Origin: a bacterium | Lineage (GTDB): Bacteria; Moduliflexota; Moduliflexia; Moduliflexales; JAUQPW01 | Assembly (NCBI GenBank): GCA_030550175.1 | Contig: JAUQPW010000025.1 | Location: forward strand, 1 to 54,769 | Length of the DNA: 54,769 nucleotides | Reading direction: 5' to 3' | Shown: positions 9,134-18,526 of the stretch, one piece after another | Layout: each line of letters opens with the position of its first letter | How positions within the stretch are numbered: position 1 is the first letter of the stretch | The notes under the pieces: model-generated | Database searches by the model: none | What the model was told of the DNA's origin: nothing | Seen by the model: the letters and a program-made list of their open reading frames with translations, nothing else | Position numbers and translations under genes: made by a program

Positions 9134-10246
9134 TTAGCTAACAGTCCTTGAATGCGTCCACGACCAGATCGAATCGGATATATAAGTCAGGTGTTTTTCC
9201 GTCAACTCGGCGTACATAGGTAAGCTCACCACCTCTTTGGCTACCCGTTCCGTTACCGGCAATGCCCCTGTGGGAATTTTCAAATGCCGGTACGCAGGTT
9301 GCTGGTGAAGGGGAACGGGATAATGAATTCCCGTATCGATCCCCCTCTCTTTGAGCCAGGCCTGAAAACGTTCTCGTTCTGATACCCGGATGACAAACAG
9401 GTGCCAGACCGATTCGGCATCGGGATGGATTACGGGTAAGGTAATTCCACATCCCCGCAACGCTTCCAAATAATAAGTTGCATGCCTACGGCGCGCCGTA
9501 TTCCAGGTATCCAGGTATCGTAATTTGACGCGTAGGATAGCCGCCTGTAATCCATCCAGACGACTGTTTAAACCCTGGATCTCATGGAGGTATTTCTCCT
9601 GACGACCATGATCGGCCAACATGCGAATCTGGCGGATCAGATCTTCATCCTGACTGACTACCGCTCCTCCATCTCCATAAGCACCTAAATTCTTTCCCGG
9701 ATAGAAGCTAAAGCAAGCCACATCTCCAAAAGAACCTGTCCGCCGCCCTCGCCACCTGGCTCCATGGGCCTGGGCGGCATCTTCGATCACCTTTAAATCG
9801 TATCGCCGGGCTATTTCCAGAATTCGATCCATCTCGCAGGGTTGACCGTATAAATGAACCGGAATGATGGCCCGGGTACGAGGTGTGATGGCCGCTTCCA
9901 GTAGATTCGGATCCATCAACATGGTTTCTTCCTGGATATCTACAAAAACGGGCTTTGCTCCGGTCAACGAGATGGCCTCTGCTGTGGCTATAAAGGTGTG
10001 GGCTACGGTAATAACTTCATCCCCCGGCCCTATTCCTAAGGCTCGAAGGGCCAGATAGAGAGCCTCTGTGCCGTTACCTACCCCAACACATGCCCGGGTC
10101 TCACAATAAGCTGCGAACTCTGCTTCAAACCGTTGTACTTCTTCTCCACCAATAAAGGCACTCCGCCTGATAACAGCCTGAATAGCAGCATCTATTTCGA
10201 CCTGGATTGAATCATACTGAGCCTTCAAATCTACAAGTGGAATCAT
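9134..10246 (-). CDS. DegT/DnrJ/EryC1-type PLP sugar aminotransferase
   Basis: A 370-residue DegT-family aminotransferase. The PLP lysine lies in [16 protein letters not shown] (about residue 185), with [10 protein letters not shown] for phosphate contact and [11 protein letters not shown] containing the PLP aspartate. The [11 protein letters not shown] version is typical of enzymes making 3- or 4-amino sugars (WbpE, FdtB and QdtB types), unlike the other two DegT proteins here. The ATG at 10246 is preferred; a TTG three codons upstream has poor spacing to the AAGGTG. It lies immediately downstream of the sugar N-formyltransferase gene, so the two probably act in sequence: amination, then N-formylation. 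Confidence 0.9.
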   Translation of the reverse strand: MIPLVDLKAQYDSIQVEIDAAIQAVIRRSAFIGGEEVQRFEAEFAAYCETRACVGVGNGTEALYLALRALGIGPGDEVITVAHTFIATAEAISLTGAKPVFVDIQEETMLMDPNLLEAAITPRTRAIIPVHLYGQPCEMDRILEIARRYDLKVIEDAAQAHGARWRGRRTGSFGDVACFSFYPGKNLGAYGDGGAVVSQDEDLIRQIRMLADHGRQEKYLHEIQGLNSRLDGLQAAILRVKLRYLDTWNTARRRHATYYLEALRGCGITLPVIHPDAESVWHLFVIRVSERERFQAWLKERGIDTGIHYPVPLHQQPAYRHLKIPTGALPVTERVAKEVVSLPMYAELTEKHLTYISDSIWSWTHSRTVS

Positions 10247-10278
10247 AGTTTTCAATCACCTTTCATAGGGAATAAAAA

Positions 10279-11151
10279 TTAGAGGGGTATTTTTTCATTT
10301 ATTTTGATGTGATACTTAAACGGATCAAATCCGGATAATCTTACACAAGACCCATCTTCACAAATGAAGGTAGCTCCATCTGCGTGGATTTCGCATACCA
10401 GCGGGGCCGAAAAGCCTACATATTTTTTATTGACCAGCTCAGCCAAAAATACCTTCACCTGCTGGGAGTTGAACATAAAGAAGGCAGGATTACTTTCACT
10501 CCTCAAAGCCATAACTTTACAATATACCACCCGATTGGTTGACCAATCGGTTAGCTGACTATCTCGTGGAAACCGTCGTGTAACATAGGTTGCCTGATCC
10601 TGGGGGTTTGGCATGGCTTTGACTTCTCCTTTTAGAAAATCCTCCAGGAACCGACCAAACTCTTCTTCGACCAGATCCAGCAGGCGATTTCGTAATTCTG
10701 CAACGGACATCCCCTCATCAAGCTTTATCATACGTTGCCAGTATATATCTCCGGCATCGATTTCTTCTATCATCCGATGAATGGTTATTCCAAATTCTTT
10801 TTCATCGTTGATGAGGGCCCAATGCATGGGATGTCGTCCACGATACTTAGGCAAAGGGGATGGATGCACATTGAGGGTTGGATAAAGTTCCAGGATCTTT
10901 TTAAAGCGAAAATTGCAAAAGCAGTTGATGAGCAGGTTGAGACTATAAGGGGTCGCAATCTGTATAAGTCCTGACTCATCGAAGCCCTCATAAAATTTGG
11001 CCTCTTCTATGAGGGTGAGATAAGCTTTTCTAAGAGTTTCGTCGACCGGTTTCTGTAACCCAACAAAAGCCGGTAACAAACCTACCTTATAAACCGATCG
11101 CAGTAGCCGTAAAGGGCCGTCATTATTTCCGACGATGGCAAAATTCATCAT
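10279..11151 (-). CDS. Sugar N-formyltransferase (methionyl-tRNA formyltransferase fold)
   Basis: A 290-residue protein of the formyltransferase family using N10-formyltetrahydrofolate. The catalytic Asn-His-Asp triad is visible as Asn94 and His96 in LNVHPSPLPKYRG and Asp132 in EEIDAGDI. Spacing matches Fmt, but the protein is shorter and has a different C-terminal domain, as in sugar formyltransferases such as VioF or FdtF. Its position next to a DegT aminotransferase supports formylation of an amino sugar (for example Qui3N or Qui4N) rather than initiator tRNA. The start overlaps the GNAT-like gene by ATGA. Confidence 0.85.
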   Translation of the reverse strand: MMNFAIVGNNDGPLRLLRSVYKVGLLPAFVGLQKPVDETLRKAYLTLIEEAKFYEGFDESGLIQIATPYSLNLLINCFCNFRFKKILELYPTLNVHPSPLPKYRGRHPMHWALINDEKEFGITIHRMIEEIDAGDIYWQRMIKLDEGMSVAELRNRLLDLVEEEFGRFLEDFLKGEVKAMPNPQDQATYVTRRFPRDSQLTDWSTNRVVYCKVMALRSESNPAFFMFNSQQVKVFLAELVNKKYVGFSAPLVCEIHADGATFICEDGSCVRLSGFDPFKYHIKINEKIPL

Positions 11152-12155
11152 AAAGGTGGAAAGTTATAAAATTGATAAGCGGCTAAATTATCCAGTGCCC
11201 AGACATCCTTGAAGGTTGCCCGTCCCCCCATCCGTTCTTTGAATTCTAAAATACCCCATTTGATCCAATCCCCCCGGGAGGATAAACCGAAATTAAACCA
11301 TCTAAATCCCAGAGCCTTATAGTAATTAAAAACCTCATAGAAAAGCATGGGCATCACGTTCCAGCGGGCATAGGTATAATCCTGGGCGATATAAAACGTA
11401 TGTACGGCCTGTTTATTTACCACAAACACAACCAGGGTTGCAAGGGTCAGAGGATCTTTTACGGCTACCCAAAAGTGAATACGATCCGGATATCGGGACT
11501 TTAGATCGGAGAGTTCCTCCAGGGAATGGGTGGGTTTTTTCTCATATCGGTTAGCCAGGTTTTGGGCTATCAGGGAATAGGGAGTAGAGGGATCTTCAAT
11601 CTGGCGAACCTGGATACCCTTATTTTTTAAGCTTCGAATGGTAGACGGATTTTTCTTTCGTCCCATCCTTAGCCAGTTATCCTCGTTTTCTAGATTTACA
11701 CAAGAGCTGACTTCACGGGTTATCAGCTTAAATCCCCGGTGCCACAGGAGATATAAAAGTTCTCCATCGGTAGGATAGGAAAATAACGCTTCTGCCAGGC
11801 GAAATTCCAGACGATAGAAGCCTTTATTTTTATAATATTCAATGGCTTTTTCCAGCATTAAAAGCACTTCCCGCACCGTCATTTCTTTATGATAAACCAG
11901 GGCACCGGCGGTACTCCCCGGATGAGAGACGGCAGCCAGTTGCTGATCAGCCATGATGCAGCATGCTGCGGGTAAAACCCCTATCAGATGATGGCTCGAA
12001 TAAAACAGTAAACTTTCATCTTTAAACCTATCTTTGGGATGATAGGAGAGAAATTTGCGTTCTTGAAATATCCCTCCATTACGGGATTGGTTTATGACAA
12101 AGGCATCCCATTCTGCGGCAAAGCTTTCTTGATAAGGTTGCAGGTCTATCTGCAT
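11148..12155 (-). CDS. GNAT/FemAB-like acyltransferase
   Basis: A 335-residue protein from the ATG at 12155, preceded by GGAGGG with somewhat long spacing. A GTG at 12206 with GAGG upstream would add 17 residues. The fold pattern is that of a double-GNAT (FemAB / Acetyltransf_6) enzyme, with a C-terminal block including HTFYIAQDYTYARWNVMPMLFY and FNFGLSSRGDWIKWGILEFKE. Such genes in polysaccharide loci transfer acyl or aminoacyl groups to amino sugars. It is coupled to the formyltransferase gene by an ATGA overlap. The acyl donor is unknown. Confidence 0.7.
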   Translation of the reverse strand: MQIDLQPYQESFAAEWDAFVINQSRNGGIFQERKFLSYHPKDRFKDESLLFYSSHHLIGVLPAACCIMADQQLAAVSHPGSTAGALVYHKEMTVREVLLMLEKAIEYYKNKGFYRLEFRLAEALFSYPTDGELLYLLWHRGFKLITREVSSCVNLENEDNWLRMGRKKNPSTIRSLKNKGIQVRQIEDPSTPYSLIAQNLANRYEKKPTHSLEELSDLKSRYPDRIHFWVAVKDPLTLATLVVFVVNKQAVHTFYIAQDYTYARWNVMPMLFYEVFNYYKALGFRWFNFGLSSRGDWIKWGILEFKERMGGRATFKDVWALDNLAAYQFYNFPPL

Positions 12156-12215
12156 AGGAAAAAGATCCCTCCGTACCGTCAGGGAATAGCGGGTAGCAAC
12201 CTTCACTGCCCTTTC

Positions 12216-12241
12216 CTCATAAGGGTATCTTTTTTATTGAC
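12216..12241. repeat. 26-base direct repeat, copy 1
   Basis: CTCATAAGGGTATC followed by a T-run and ATTGAC. It recurs at 48026-48051 on the same strand with one mismatch. The AAGGGTA...CTT core plus T-run could act as a weak terminator for plus-strand transcription. It borders copy A of the larger repeat element. Confidence 0.7.
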
Positions 12242-12253
12242 CTGACCTCCTGA

Positions 12254-12425
12254 CCCCCCATGGCGCCAGGTTAAGCTGAAAAGCCCCGTCAGGGGAGAAC
12301 AGTTGATAGCCCCCGACTTGTGTCGGGGGATTCAGATATCCAGAATTTTTTTAAACTCCCTGGCAGCGGCCTGTTAAACAGGTCGCCCCGCTAGGACTGA
12401 CCTTCTTATCCTGGCGCCTTGGGGG
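12254..12425 (+). repeat. Dispersed palindromic element, copy A (about 170 bp)
   Basis: The ends are inverted repeats: CCCCCATGGCGCCAGG at the left and CCTGGCGCCTTGGGGG at the right (15 of 16 positions match). Inside are several small hairpins, including GCCCCGTCAGGGG, CCCCCGACTTGTGTCGGGGG and CCTGTTAAACAGG. Related copies are at 22411-22575 and, inverted, at 47848-48014. No coding capacity is visible. It lies in the 480-base gap between the Gfo/Idh gene and the GNAT-like gene, inside what should be one operon. Confidence 0.8.
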
Positions 12426-12479
12426 TTAGGGGCATACGCATCAAGTTAAGAAGGGGAAAAGCTTTATTTTCGGCCTGAA

Positions 12480-12567
12480 CACCCCCCCTTCCCCCCTCAA
12501 GGGGGATCAAGGGGGATTTAGAAGGTTGCCTGCCAAATCCCCCCTGGAGGGGGGTTAGGGGGGGTGG
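12480..12567. repeat. Long G/C-tract hairpin repeat
   Basis: Left arm 12480-12519 and right arm 12535-12567 can pair over most of their length: CACCCCCCCTTCCCCCCTC against the complement of GAGGGGGGTTAGGGGGGGTG, each ending in GGGGGATTT or its complement. A 15-base loop separates the arms. This is the widespread CCCCCCT/AGGGGGG intergenic repeat type. It would form a very stable structure within the minus-strand operon transcript and has no T-run. Confidence 0.75.
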
Positions 12568-12635
12568 CTAGACCCCTGGTTTAATCCTTAACTTGAGGTA
12601 TATGGCCGTGCTCTTACACGGATTGATAAAATACC

Positions 12636-13697
12636 TTACGCCCTGTTAAGGATTGAATTAAACTCCTTGAGATAAGGTCGCTCACGAAGTGAGCGTTCTC
12701 CCATCTCCAACACGGCTACGACATCCCGAGCATGCCGGGGGCCTGTTAAGGGGGTTTCACCAGTTCGGATACACTCTAAAAAATGGGCAACCTCAACCTT
12801 TAATGGTTCTTGAAAATCAATTCGGGGTAACCAGATATCCCCTGCCCGGTGAAACAGTTGATAGTTATTAAAATGATCGAAATCCATACTCTCTCCGGCT
12901 TTGGGTACCCGATCAACTCCCTTATCCAATATGGTAATTTTGTCATCACTGACATCATCGTAGATAACCATCTTGCGACTGCCTACAAGGGTCATTTTAC
13001 GGATTTTACCGGGGTCTAACCAGCTCACCTGCATATGGGCGGTTATACGATTGGGCCAGGTCAGGGTAGCAAATACCACATCCTCAATTCCGGGCTGAAT
13101 ATAATCCACTCCATAAGCCATTACCGAAACAGGTAATTCGCCATCCATGAGGTAAAGCAAGATGCTGATATCGTGGGGAGCTAAGTTCCACCAGGCATTT
13201 ATATCCGAACGGACCTGACCGAGATTAAGCCGCTGGCTATAGATATAATAGACCCGTCCGATTTCACCCTTATCCAGGAGCTTCTTCACATAACGTACGG
13301 CGGCATTGTAGAGAAAAGTATGTCCTACCATTAAGACGCGATTGACGGTGGCGGCTAAGGTTAGCAACTCATCGGCTTCCAGGGTACGCATGGCCAGAGG
13401 TTTTTCCACAAAGGTATGTTTACCCGCCTTGAGAGAGGCCTTTGCCAGTTCGTAGTGGGTTGAGGCCGGCGTGGCTATCACTACGGTATCTACCTCTGGA
13501 TCGCCTATTGCATCTTCCCAACTCGGAATGGCTCTTGTTTTTGGATAGTTTTCCTCAACATAAACCCGTCGCTGAGGATTTAACTCCGCGACCCATTTGA
13601 CATGGCAGTCCGGGTGCGTAGAAAAATTACGTAACAGATTAGGACCCCAATAACCACAACCGATCTGGGCAATGGTAACTTTTACCTGGTTTTTCAT
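12636..13697 (-). CDS. Gfo/Idh/MocA family NAD(P)-dependent oxidoreductase
   Basis: A 353-residue sugar dehydrogenase-type protein. It has the N-terminal NAD(P) fingerprint IAQIGCGYWGPN (residues 9-20), then TVVIATPASTHYELA, and the catalytic lysine motif FVEKPLAM (about 95-102) typical of the family. The C-terminal half forms the alpha/beta substrate domain. In polysaccharide loci such proteins oxidise or reduce UDP-sugars (WbpB-like), often supplying the 3-keto sugar for a DegT aminotransferase. It overlaps the acyltransferase gene by ATGA (13697/13694). The gap after it (12156-12635) holds only repeats. Confidence 0.88.
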   Translation of the reverse strand: MKNQVKVTIAQIGCGYWGPNLLRNFSTHPDCHVKWVAELNPQRRVYVEENYPKTRAIPSWEDAIGDPEVDTVVIATPASTHYELAKASLKAGKHTFVEKPLAMRTLEADELLTLAATVNRVLMVGHTFLYNAAVRYVKKLLDKGEIGRVYYIYSQRLNLGQVRSDINAWWNLAPHDISILLYLMDGELPVSVMAYGVDYIQPGIEDVVFATLTWPNRITAHMQVSWLDPGKIRKMTLVGSRKMVIYDDVSDDKITILDKGVDRVPKAGESMDFDHFNNYQLFHRAGDIWLPRIDFQEPLKVEVAHFLECIRTGETPLTGPRHARDVVAVLEMGERSLRERPYLKEFNSILNRA

Positions 13698-14584
13698 TTC
13701 CTGGAGATAATTCGGGGATGCTCAGAAACCACCAGACTATCTTCCGGGACCGATCCTGTGACCGTTGTTCCCATCCCCACAATCACCCGGTCCCCTATCT
13801 TTGCTCCCTTAAGAATCAGAGATCGCATTCCTATCCAGACATCATTTCCGATTTCGATGGGTTTTGTGGAGGGTTTGACAACCTCATCCATCCCTACCGG
13901 ATAACCCACTTCAATCCGATGACGACGCTCCTTCCAATCAACTGAATGGGCGTTTGTATCGTAGACCACTACGTCATAGGATATCAAACAATAATCCCCA
14001 ATCGTTATGGCTTCTTCGCATCTTAGCAAGGCTCCCATCCCGATCCCGGTATATTGGCCGACTTTGAGCCGACCTCCAAAGCGAACAAAAATATCCCCGC
14101 TCACATGAACCCTAGGCCCAAATACCGCCGAACCTTTATTTATAATTACGGAGAACGAATGATTCGGTTCGCAAACAAAGACACCGCCGGCAGCGATATC
14201 CAGAACTCCGGCCTGAGAAACCTGAACGCTCACCCCTCGAAGTTGGACCCTTTCACCCAACGTAACCGTGGAATTATCCCCCACCATAACAGTGACGTCT
14301 TGTAGGGTACAAAAATCCCCGACTTGCAAAGTTGCCTTTCTACCCACCTTTATGTGAACCCTGGATAAAGCCACGTGGTTGCCAAGTTGAATAGTGCCGA
14401 AGGGATCACATGATAAACGGGAATAAATATCGGCATGGCTGTCTCTTCCCATCCTTACAGATTTTGTAAGTCCCATACGGGGAAGCACATTGGCCTGAAA
14501 AAGATTCTCCAAAGCTCGGGTAACTCGGGCAATCTTTCGGGTGGTACGACCTATTTGGGAGTTTGATAGAACCAACAACCTCAT
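13694..14584 (-). CDS. Left-handed beta-helix acyltransferase (hexapeptide repeat family)
   Basis: A 296-residue protein dominated by imperfect hexapeptide repeats. An unusually long first helix spans about residues 50-170, and a second, classical block follows: IGDYCLISYDVVVYDTNAH and IGNDVWIGMRSLILKGAKIG. The His in DTNAH is at the position of the catalytic histidine in WbbJ/maltose-acetyltransferase-like enzymes. It probably O- or N-acetylates a sugar with acetyl-CoA. The ATG at 14584 is chosen because GGGGGA lies five bases upstream and it overlaps the wzt stop by ATGA; an ATG at 14596 is possible. Confidence 0.82.
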   Translation of the reverse strand: MRLLVLSNSQIGRTTRKIARVTRALENLFQANVLPRMGLTKSVRMGRDSHADIYSRLSCDPFGTIQLGNHVALSRVHIKVGRKATLQVGDFCTLQDVTVMVGDNSTVTLGERVQLRGVSVQVSQAGVLDIAAGGVFVCEPNHSFSVIINKGSAVFGPRVHVSGDIFVRFGGRLKVGQYTGIGMGALLRCEEAITIGDYCLISYDVVVYDTNAHSVDWKERRHRIEVGYPVGMDEVVKPSTKPIEIGNDVWIGMRSLILKGAKIGDRVIVGMGTTVTGSVPEDSLVVSEHPRIISRK

Positions 14585-15834
14585 ACTATCCCCCATTCCT
14601 GGTCCACCAGGAGTCCTCCATGACTTGGAGGGGGTAAACGTCCGGTACCAAAAAAATCCCCGGCCTCTACGGTCAACTGTCCGGCATCTTGAATCCAGTC
14701 TTCGATCTCTCCCTTCCGTCGCAGGATAAAGTTAAGATTAAACACACCGGGTGTCAGAGGGAGTCTGGGAATCTTGCACCGTACCCGTCCAGAACGACCA
14801 AGGCCATTAAATTCGGTTCCTGTCAGTTGATTGTTGCATTGAATCAAATGCTGCCCGTAAAGGGTAAAGATACCGATACCGAAAACCATATCATCCAGAG
14901 GTACAGAATCCTTGGTTTCATAGGACAACACGATATTAAGTTCCTGCCCAGATATGGCAAACTCGACTTTCCGGCCCTGATTATCCATTAAACCATAATC
15001 TGTAAGGACAACATGACCGCGACCCTGTCGGTCTAAGCGATCTCGGAGAGGAATTGAACGAAGAACGGATAGATCTTCGAGGTATCGACGGATAATAACC
15101 GAAACGACTCCGGAATCGACCAGCCGACCCTCCTTTATCCAGCACGCCCGGTTGCAGAGGGCTTCCACAGCCGCCATATTGTGGCTTACAAAGAGTACAG
15201 TTCGTCCTTCTTTAGCCACCTCTCCCATCTTTCCCAGACATTTTTTCTGGAAACCTGCATCGCCCACGGCCAGTACTTCATCCACCAGAAGGATCTCCGG
15301 CTCCAGATAAGCGGCTACGGAAAAAGCCAGACGCACATACATGCCACTGGAATAATATTTGACGGGAGTATCTAAAAATTTCTCTAATTCGGCAAAGGCT
15401 ACAATTTCGTCAAACTTTCGATCTATCTCGGCCTTTCTCATACCCAGAATGGCGCCGTTCAGATAGATGTTCTCTCGCCCTGTCAATTCAGGATGGAAGC
15501 CCGTCCCCACCTCCAGTAAAGATCCTACCCGGCCATGAATCTCGGCGTAACCTTCAGTTGGTTCTGTGATGCGGGAAAGAATTTTTAGAAGTGTGGATTT
15601 ACCGGCTCCATTACGACCGATGATACCCACCACTTCGCCGCGCTGGACCTCAAAGGAAACCCCTTTGAGGGCCCATATCGTCCGGTCTACCGGGTATCCC
15701 TTGCGTTGTAGGAATCTGAGGGGAGCTTGAACCGCCCTGATCAGAGACTCACGCAAGGTTGCATAGGGAGCTCTATACGTATCTATGCGATATTGTTTCC
15801 CCAGCCTTTCAGCACAAATAGCTATCCTACCCAT
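14581..15834 (-). CDS. wzt: Polysaccharide ABC exporter, ATP-binding subunit with Wzt-type C-terminal domain
   Basis: A 417-residue protein. Residues 1-250 are an ABC ATPase with Walker A GRNGAGKST (73-81), the YSSGMYVRLA signature and Walker B ILLVDEVLAVGD. Residues from about 265 form a beta-rich extension like the carbohydrate-binding domain of Wzt, which recognises the modified end of the O-polysaccharide before export. KpsT/TagH proteins without that extension are shorter. It forms the exporter with the ABC-2 permease 30 bases upstream. The C-domain implies chain-terminus recognition, so one of the methyl, acyl or sulfo transferases here may supply the cap. Confidence 0.92.
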   Translation of the reverse strand: MGRIAICAERLGKQYRIDTYRAPYATLRESLIRAVQAPLRFLQRKGYPVDRTIWALKGVSFEVQRGEVVGIIGRNGAGKSTLLKILSRITEPTEGYAEIHGRVGSLLEVGTGFHPELTGRENIYLNGAILGMRKAEIDRKFDEIVAFAELEKFLDTPVKYYSSGMYVRLAFSVAAYLEPEILLVDEVLAVGDAGFQKKCLGKMGEVAKEGRTVLFVSHNMAAVEALCNRACWIKEGRLVDSGVVSVIIRRYLEDLSVLRSIPLRDRLDRQGRGHVVLTDYGLMDNQGRKVEFAISGQELNIVLSYETKDSVPLDDMVFGIGIFTLYGQHLIQCNNQLTGTEFNGLGRSGRVRCKIPRLPLTPGVFNLNFILRRKGEIEDWIQDAGQLTVEAGDFFGTGRLPPPSHGGLLVDQEWGIV

Positions 15835-15866
15835 CCCAAACTTTGGAATTTAATCGGCAAGGTTTC

Positions 15867-16715
15867 CTAGATAATGTCAGCAAACCGCTTCTCTATACGA
15901 CGGAAATAATACGCACCACTGACCAGCAGGAGTATTGATACCCATATCGAGACAACCAACAGGGCTCCGGGAGGGTTGGCACCCAGTAAAACCCAGCGAA
16001 AGCCTTCTACTACACCTACCATGGGGTTCAGACCGTATAAAGTTCGCCAGGGTTCAGAGAGAAGGCTGCTGGGATAAACCACCGGAGTAGCAAACATCCA
16101 GAATTGGGTTAAGAAAGGGACCACGTAACGGACATCCCGATATTCTACGTTTAGTGCAGAAAGCCAGGTACCTGTTCCCAATGCGGTTATCAAAGCCAAC
16201 AGCAGAAAAAAGGGTAATAATAAAATTCTAGGAGTCGGCCACACGCTATAATAGATCATCATCCCCATCAGAACGGTAAAGGCAACGGCAAAATCGATTA
16301 CCCCGGAGAGGACACCGGAAATAGGAATAAGCAGGCGGGGAAAATAGACCTTACTGATTAAGTTGGAACTGCCGATCAGGCTATTGGAAGCCTGATGGAG
16401 GGATTGGGCAAAATAGTTCCAGGGTAACAGGGCAGCATAACTAAAGAGGGGATAAGGAATTCCATCGGAGGGAATCTTGGCCAGATGGCCAAAGAAAAGG
16501 GAGAATACCACCATGCTAAAGAAAGGCTGAATTACGGCCCAGGCCACTCCCAAGACAGTCTGTTTGTAACGTACTTTGATATCCCGCCAGGTTAGAAAAT
16601 AGAGCAACTCTCGATATTCCCATAACTCACCCAGCTTGAGGGAAACCCACCCTTTTGAGGGTTTGATGATCACCACCGGCAAAGAAGTCATAGGTAATTT
16701 TTCATTTATAGACAT
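15867..16715 (-). CDS. wzm: Polysaccharide ABC-2 type permease
   Basis: A 282-residue integral membrane protein of the ABC-2 (Wzm/TagG/KpsM) family with about six hydrophobic segments. Before the first segment is the family sequence ELLYFLTWRDIKVRYKQTVLG. The motif near ALNVEYRDVRYVVPFL, followed by PVVYP and LYGLNPMVGVVEGFR, is diagnostic of this exporter class. It pairs with the Wzt ATPase just downstream and should move undecaprenyl-linked polymer across the inner membrane. A 619-base gap without a gene lies upstream, so a promoter may exist there, or transcription may continue from the antiterminator operon. Confidence 0.93.
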   Translation of the reverse strand: MSINEKLPMTSLPVVIIKPSKGWVSLKLGELWEYRELLYFLTWRDIKVRYKQTVLGVAWAVIQPFFSMVVFSLFFGHLAKIPSDGIPYPLFSYAALLPWNYFAQSLHQASNSLIGSSNLISKVYFPRLLIPISGVLSGVIDFAVAFTVLMGMMIYYSVWPTPRILLLPFFLLLALITALGTGTWLSALNVEYRDVRYVVPFLTQFWMFATPVVYPSSLLSEPWRTLYGLNPMVGVVEGFRWVLLGANPPGALLVVSIWVSILLLVSGAYYFRRIEKRFADII

Positions 16716-17334
16716 CTATAGGGAAAACCGCTAAACGGTTAAATCGAATCCCGCCTGATAACATAGCTTTGCCCTTTAGCTTACAGAACCCGTTTTCTAA
16801 AACCTCCAGATTCCCCGGGCCTATACGCAGAGAAACTTAAAAATACCATTAAAAACAAAAACATTCCGTTCTTACTTTTCAAGTCCTCATCGGTTTAGCG
16901 GGTAAACCTCTTTAAACTCCCTTCCGGAAGGAATTTAAGGATATCTCCTCCCAAAAGTCTCCCTGTGGGGGGGGGTTAAAAGGTTTGACCCCGCCGGCTA
17001 ATCGGTACGGCCGGTTACTTCCCTTAAAACCTGTTTCAAAAAAGATCGGAATGTTCAATTGTAAAAGAGCCTGCAACTCATAAGCCATCTTACTTCTGGC
17101 CGGGTTTATCCGCAATCATTACCGGATCAGATCTTTTATCCTGGTTGTCAAATTTTTATCACCTAAGTTTTTGTATCAATTTGGATCATTGTATTAAAAT
17201 GAAAAAACCGTTCTCATACCAAGTCGGTATTGAAATAGGGTAGGAAGGATAGGAACCGCCCCACCCTTCCCTCCCCGTATGCAGGGAAGGAAGAGGATAC
17301 AGATGCCTACAGGGCGAGGTTTTTCTTCTCCACC
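16716..17334. other. 619-base intergenic region with small hairpins
   Basis: No convincing coding sequence. Visible structures are a hairpin AACCG-CTAAA-CGGTT at about 16726-16741, a pyrimidine/G-run segment near 16955-16978, and the stem CCTTCCCT (17265-17272) with AGGGAAGG (17283-17290). On the minus strand TTGACA occurs at about 17150, but it has no good -10 element. The region separates the third DegT gene from wzm. Confidence 0.5.
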
Positions 17335-18492
17335 TTATCCCAGAACCTTTTTTAAGGCCTTGATCACATCTTCTACATCCTCATTAGTAAGCTTAGGAGA
17401 AAGGGGAAGGGAAAGGGTCCGTTCTCCGATATACTCGGCGTTGGGGAAGTCTCCTGGTTTATATCCAAAAGTTTGTCGGTAGTAGGGATGTAAATGAAGG
17501 GCCGTATAATGGACACCGGTTCCGATATTTTCCCTAATGAGTTCGTTTAAAACCTGATCCCGAGATTTTTTAATGCGATCGATATGGAGAAGGACGGTAT
17601 AGAGGTGACGGGCATGGATCATGTAAGGTTCCACCGGAGCCGGACGGGTCAGGGGTAATTCCGCCAGGGCCTCGTCATAACGTTTCCAGATTTCATTACG
17701 CCGGATGAGGTTTTCTTCCACCCGTCGGAGTTGATGGATGCCCAAAGCAGCCTGAAGGTCCATCATGTTATACTTGAATCCCGGGAAGACCACCTGATAA
17801 TGTTTATAACCTTCATCTGAGAAGCGTTTCCAGGCATCCTTGGTCATTCCGTGAAGTCCATACATCTTGATTTTGTCGGCATAGGATTCATGATGGGTTG
17901 TGACCATGCCCCCTTCTCCTGTAATTACATTTTTGGTTACATAAAAACTGAAACAGGTTATGTCGCCGATGTTACCGATTTTTTTCCCTTTATACCACCC
18001 TTCAATGCAATGGGCGGCATCCTCAATCACCAATAAACCGTATCGTTGGGCAAGCTCCAGAATAGGATCCATCTCGCAGGGACGACCTGCAAAGTGTACC
18101 GGTAAAATGGCTTTAGTTCGGGGTGTGATGGCTTTTTGAATTTGGTCAGGATCTATATTGAGGGTCTTTCGTTCTACATCTACAAAGACCGGTCTGGCTC
18201 CGGTATGGACAATGGCATTGGCCGTAGCACAGAACGTCATGGGAGTTGTGATGACTTCATCTCCCGAGCCTATTCCGGAGACCAGCATGGAGAGATGGAG
18301 AGCCGCCGTACAAGAATTTAAGGCTATGGCATAAGGGGCTCCTATGTAGGCTTTAAATTCTTTCTCAAACTGGTCTACTTTAGGACCTGTCCCCAACCAG
18401 CCAGACCGAAGGCTGTCCACTACTTCGGCAATTTCCTCTTCTCTGATATCGGGACTTCCAAATACTAAAAATGAGTTTCTAACCGGGGCCAC
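17335..18492 (-). CDS. DegT/ArnB-type PLP sugar aminotransferase
   Basis: A 385-residue DegT-family aminotransferase. PLP lysine lies in SFYVTKNVITGEGGM, phosphate contact in NSCTAALHLSM, and the aspartate in VIEDAAHCIEG. The TKNxTTGEGG version and HFAGRPCEMD loop resemble ArnB, PglE and PseC-like 4-aminotransferases acting on UDP-4-keto sugars. It is the first biosynthetic gene after the antiterminator (35 bases apart), so it is probably expressed with it. The amino sugar made here could be different from that of the DegT enzymes at 3.5 and 9.1 kb. Confidence 0.9.
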   Translation of the reverse strand: MAPVRNSFLVFGSPDIREEEIAEVVDSLRSGWLGTGPKVDQFEKEFKAYIGAPYAIALNSCTAALHLSMLVSGIGSGDEVITTPMTFCATANAIVHTGARPVFVDVERKTLNIDPDQIQKAITPRTKAILPVHFAGRPCEMDPILELAQRYGLLVIEDAAHCIEGWYKGKKIGNIGDITCFSFYVTKNVITGEGGMVTTHHESYADKIKMYGLHGMTKDAWKRFSDEGYKHYQVVFPGFKYNMMDLQAALGIHQLRRVEENLIRRNEIWKRYDEALAELPLTRPAPVEPYMIHARHLYTVLLHIDRIKKSRDQVLNELIRENIGTGVHYTALHLHPYYRQTFGYKPGDFPNAEYIGERTLSLPLSPKLTNEDVEDVIKALKKVLG

Positions 18493-18526
18493 AAAAACCT
18501 CTCCCCTCTGAACCTTTCTCCTTTTT

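Noticed and set aside
17120..17160. Promoter for wzm at the minus-strand TTGACA near 17150
   Set aside because: No -10 hexamer with reasonable match at 15-19 bases; kept only as a remark in the intergenic entry.
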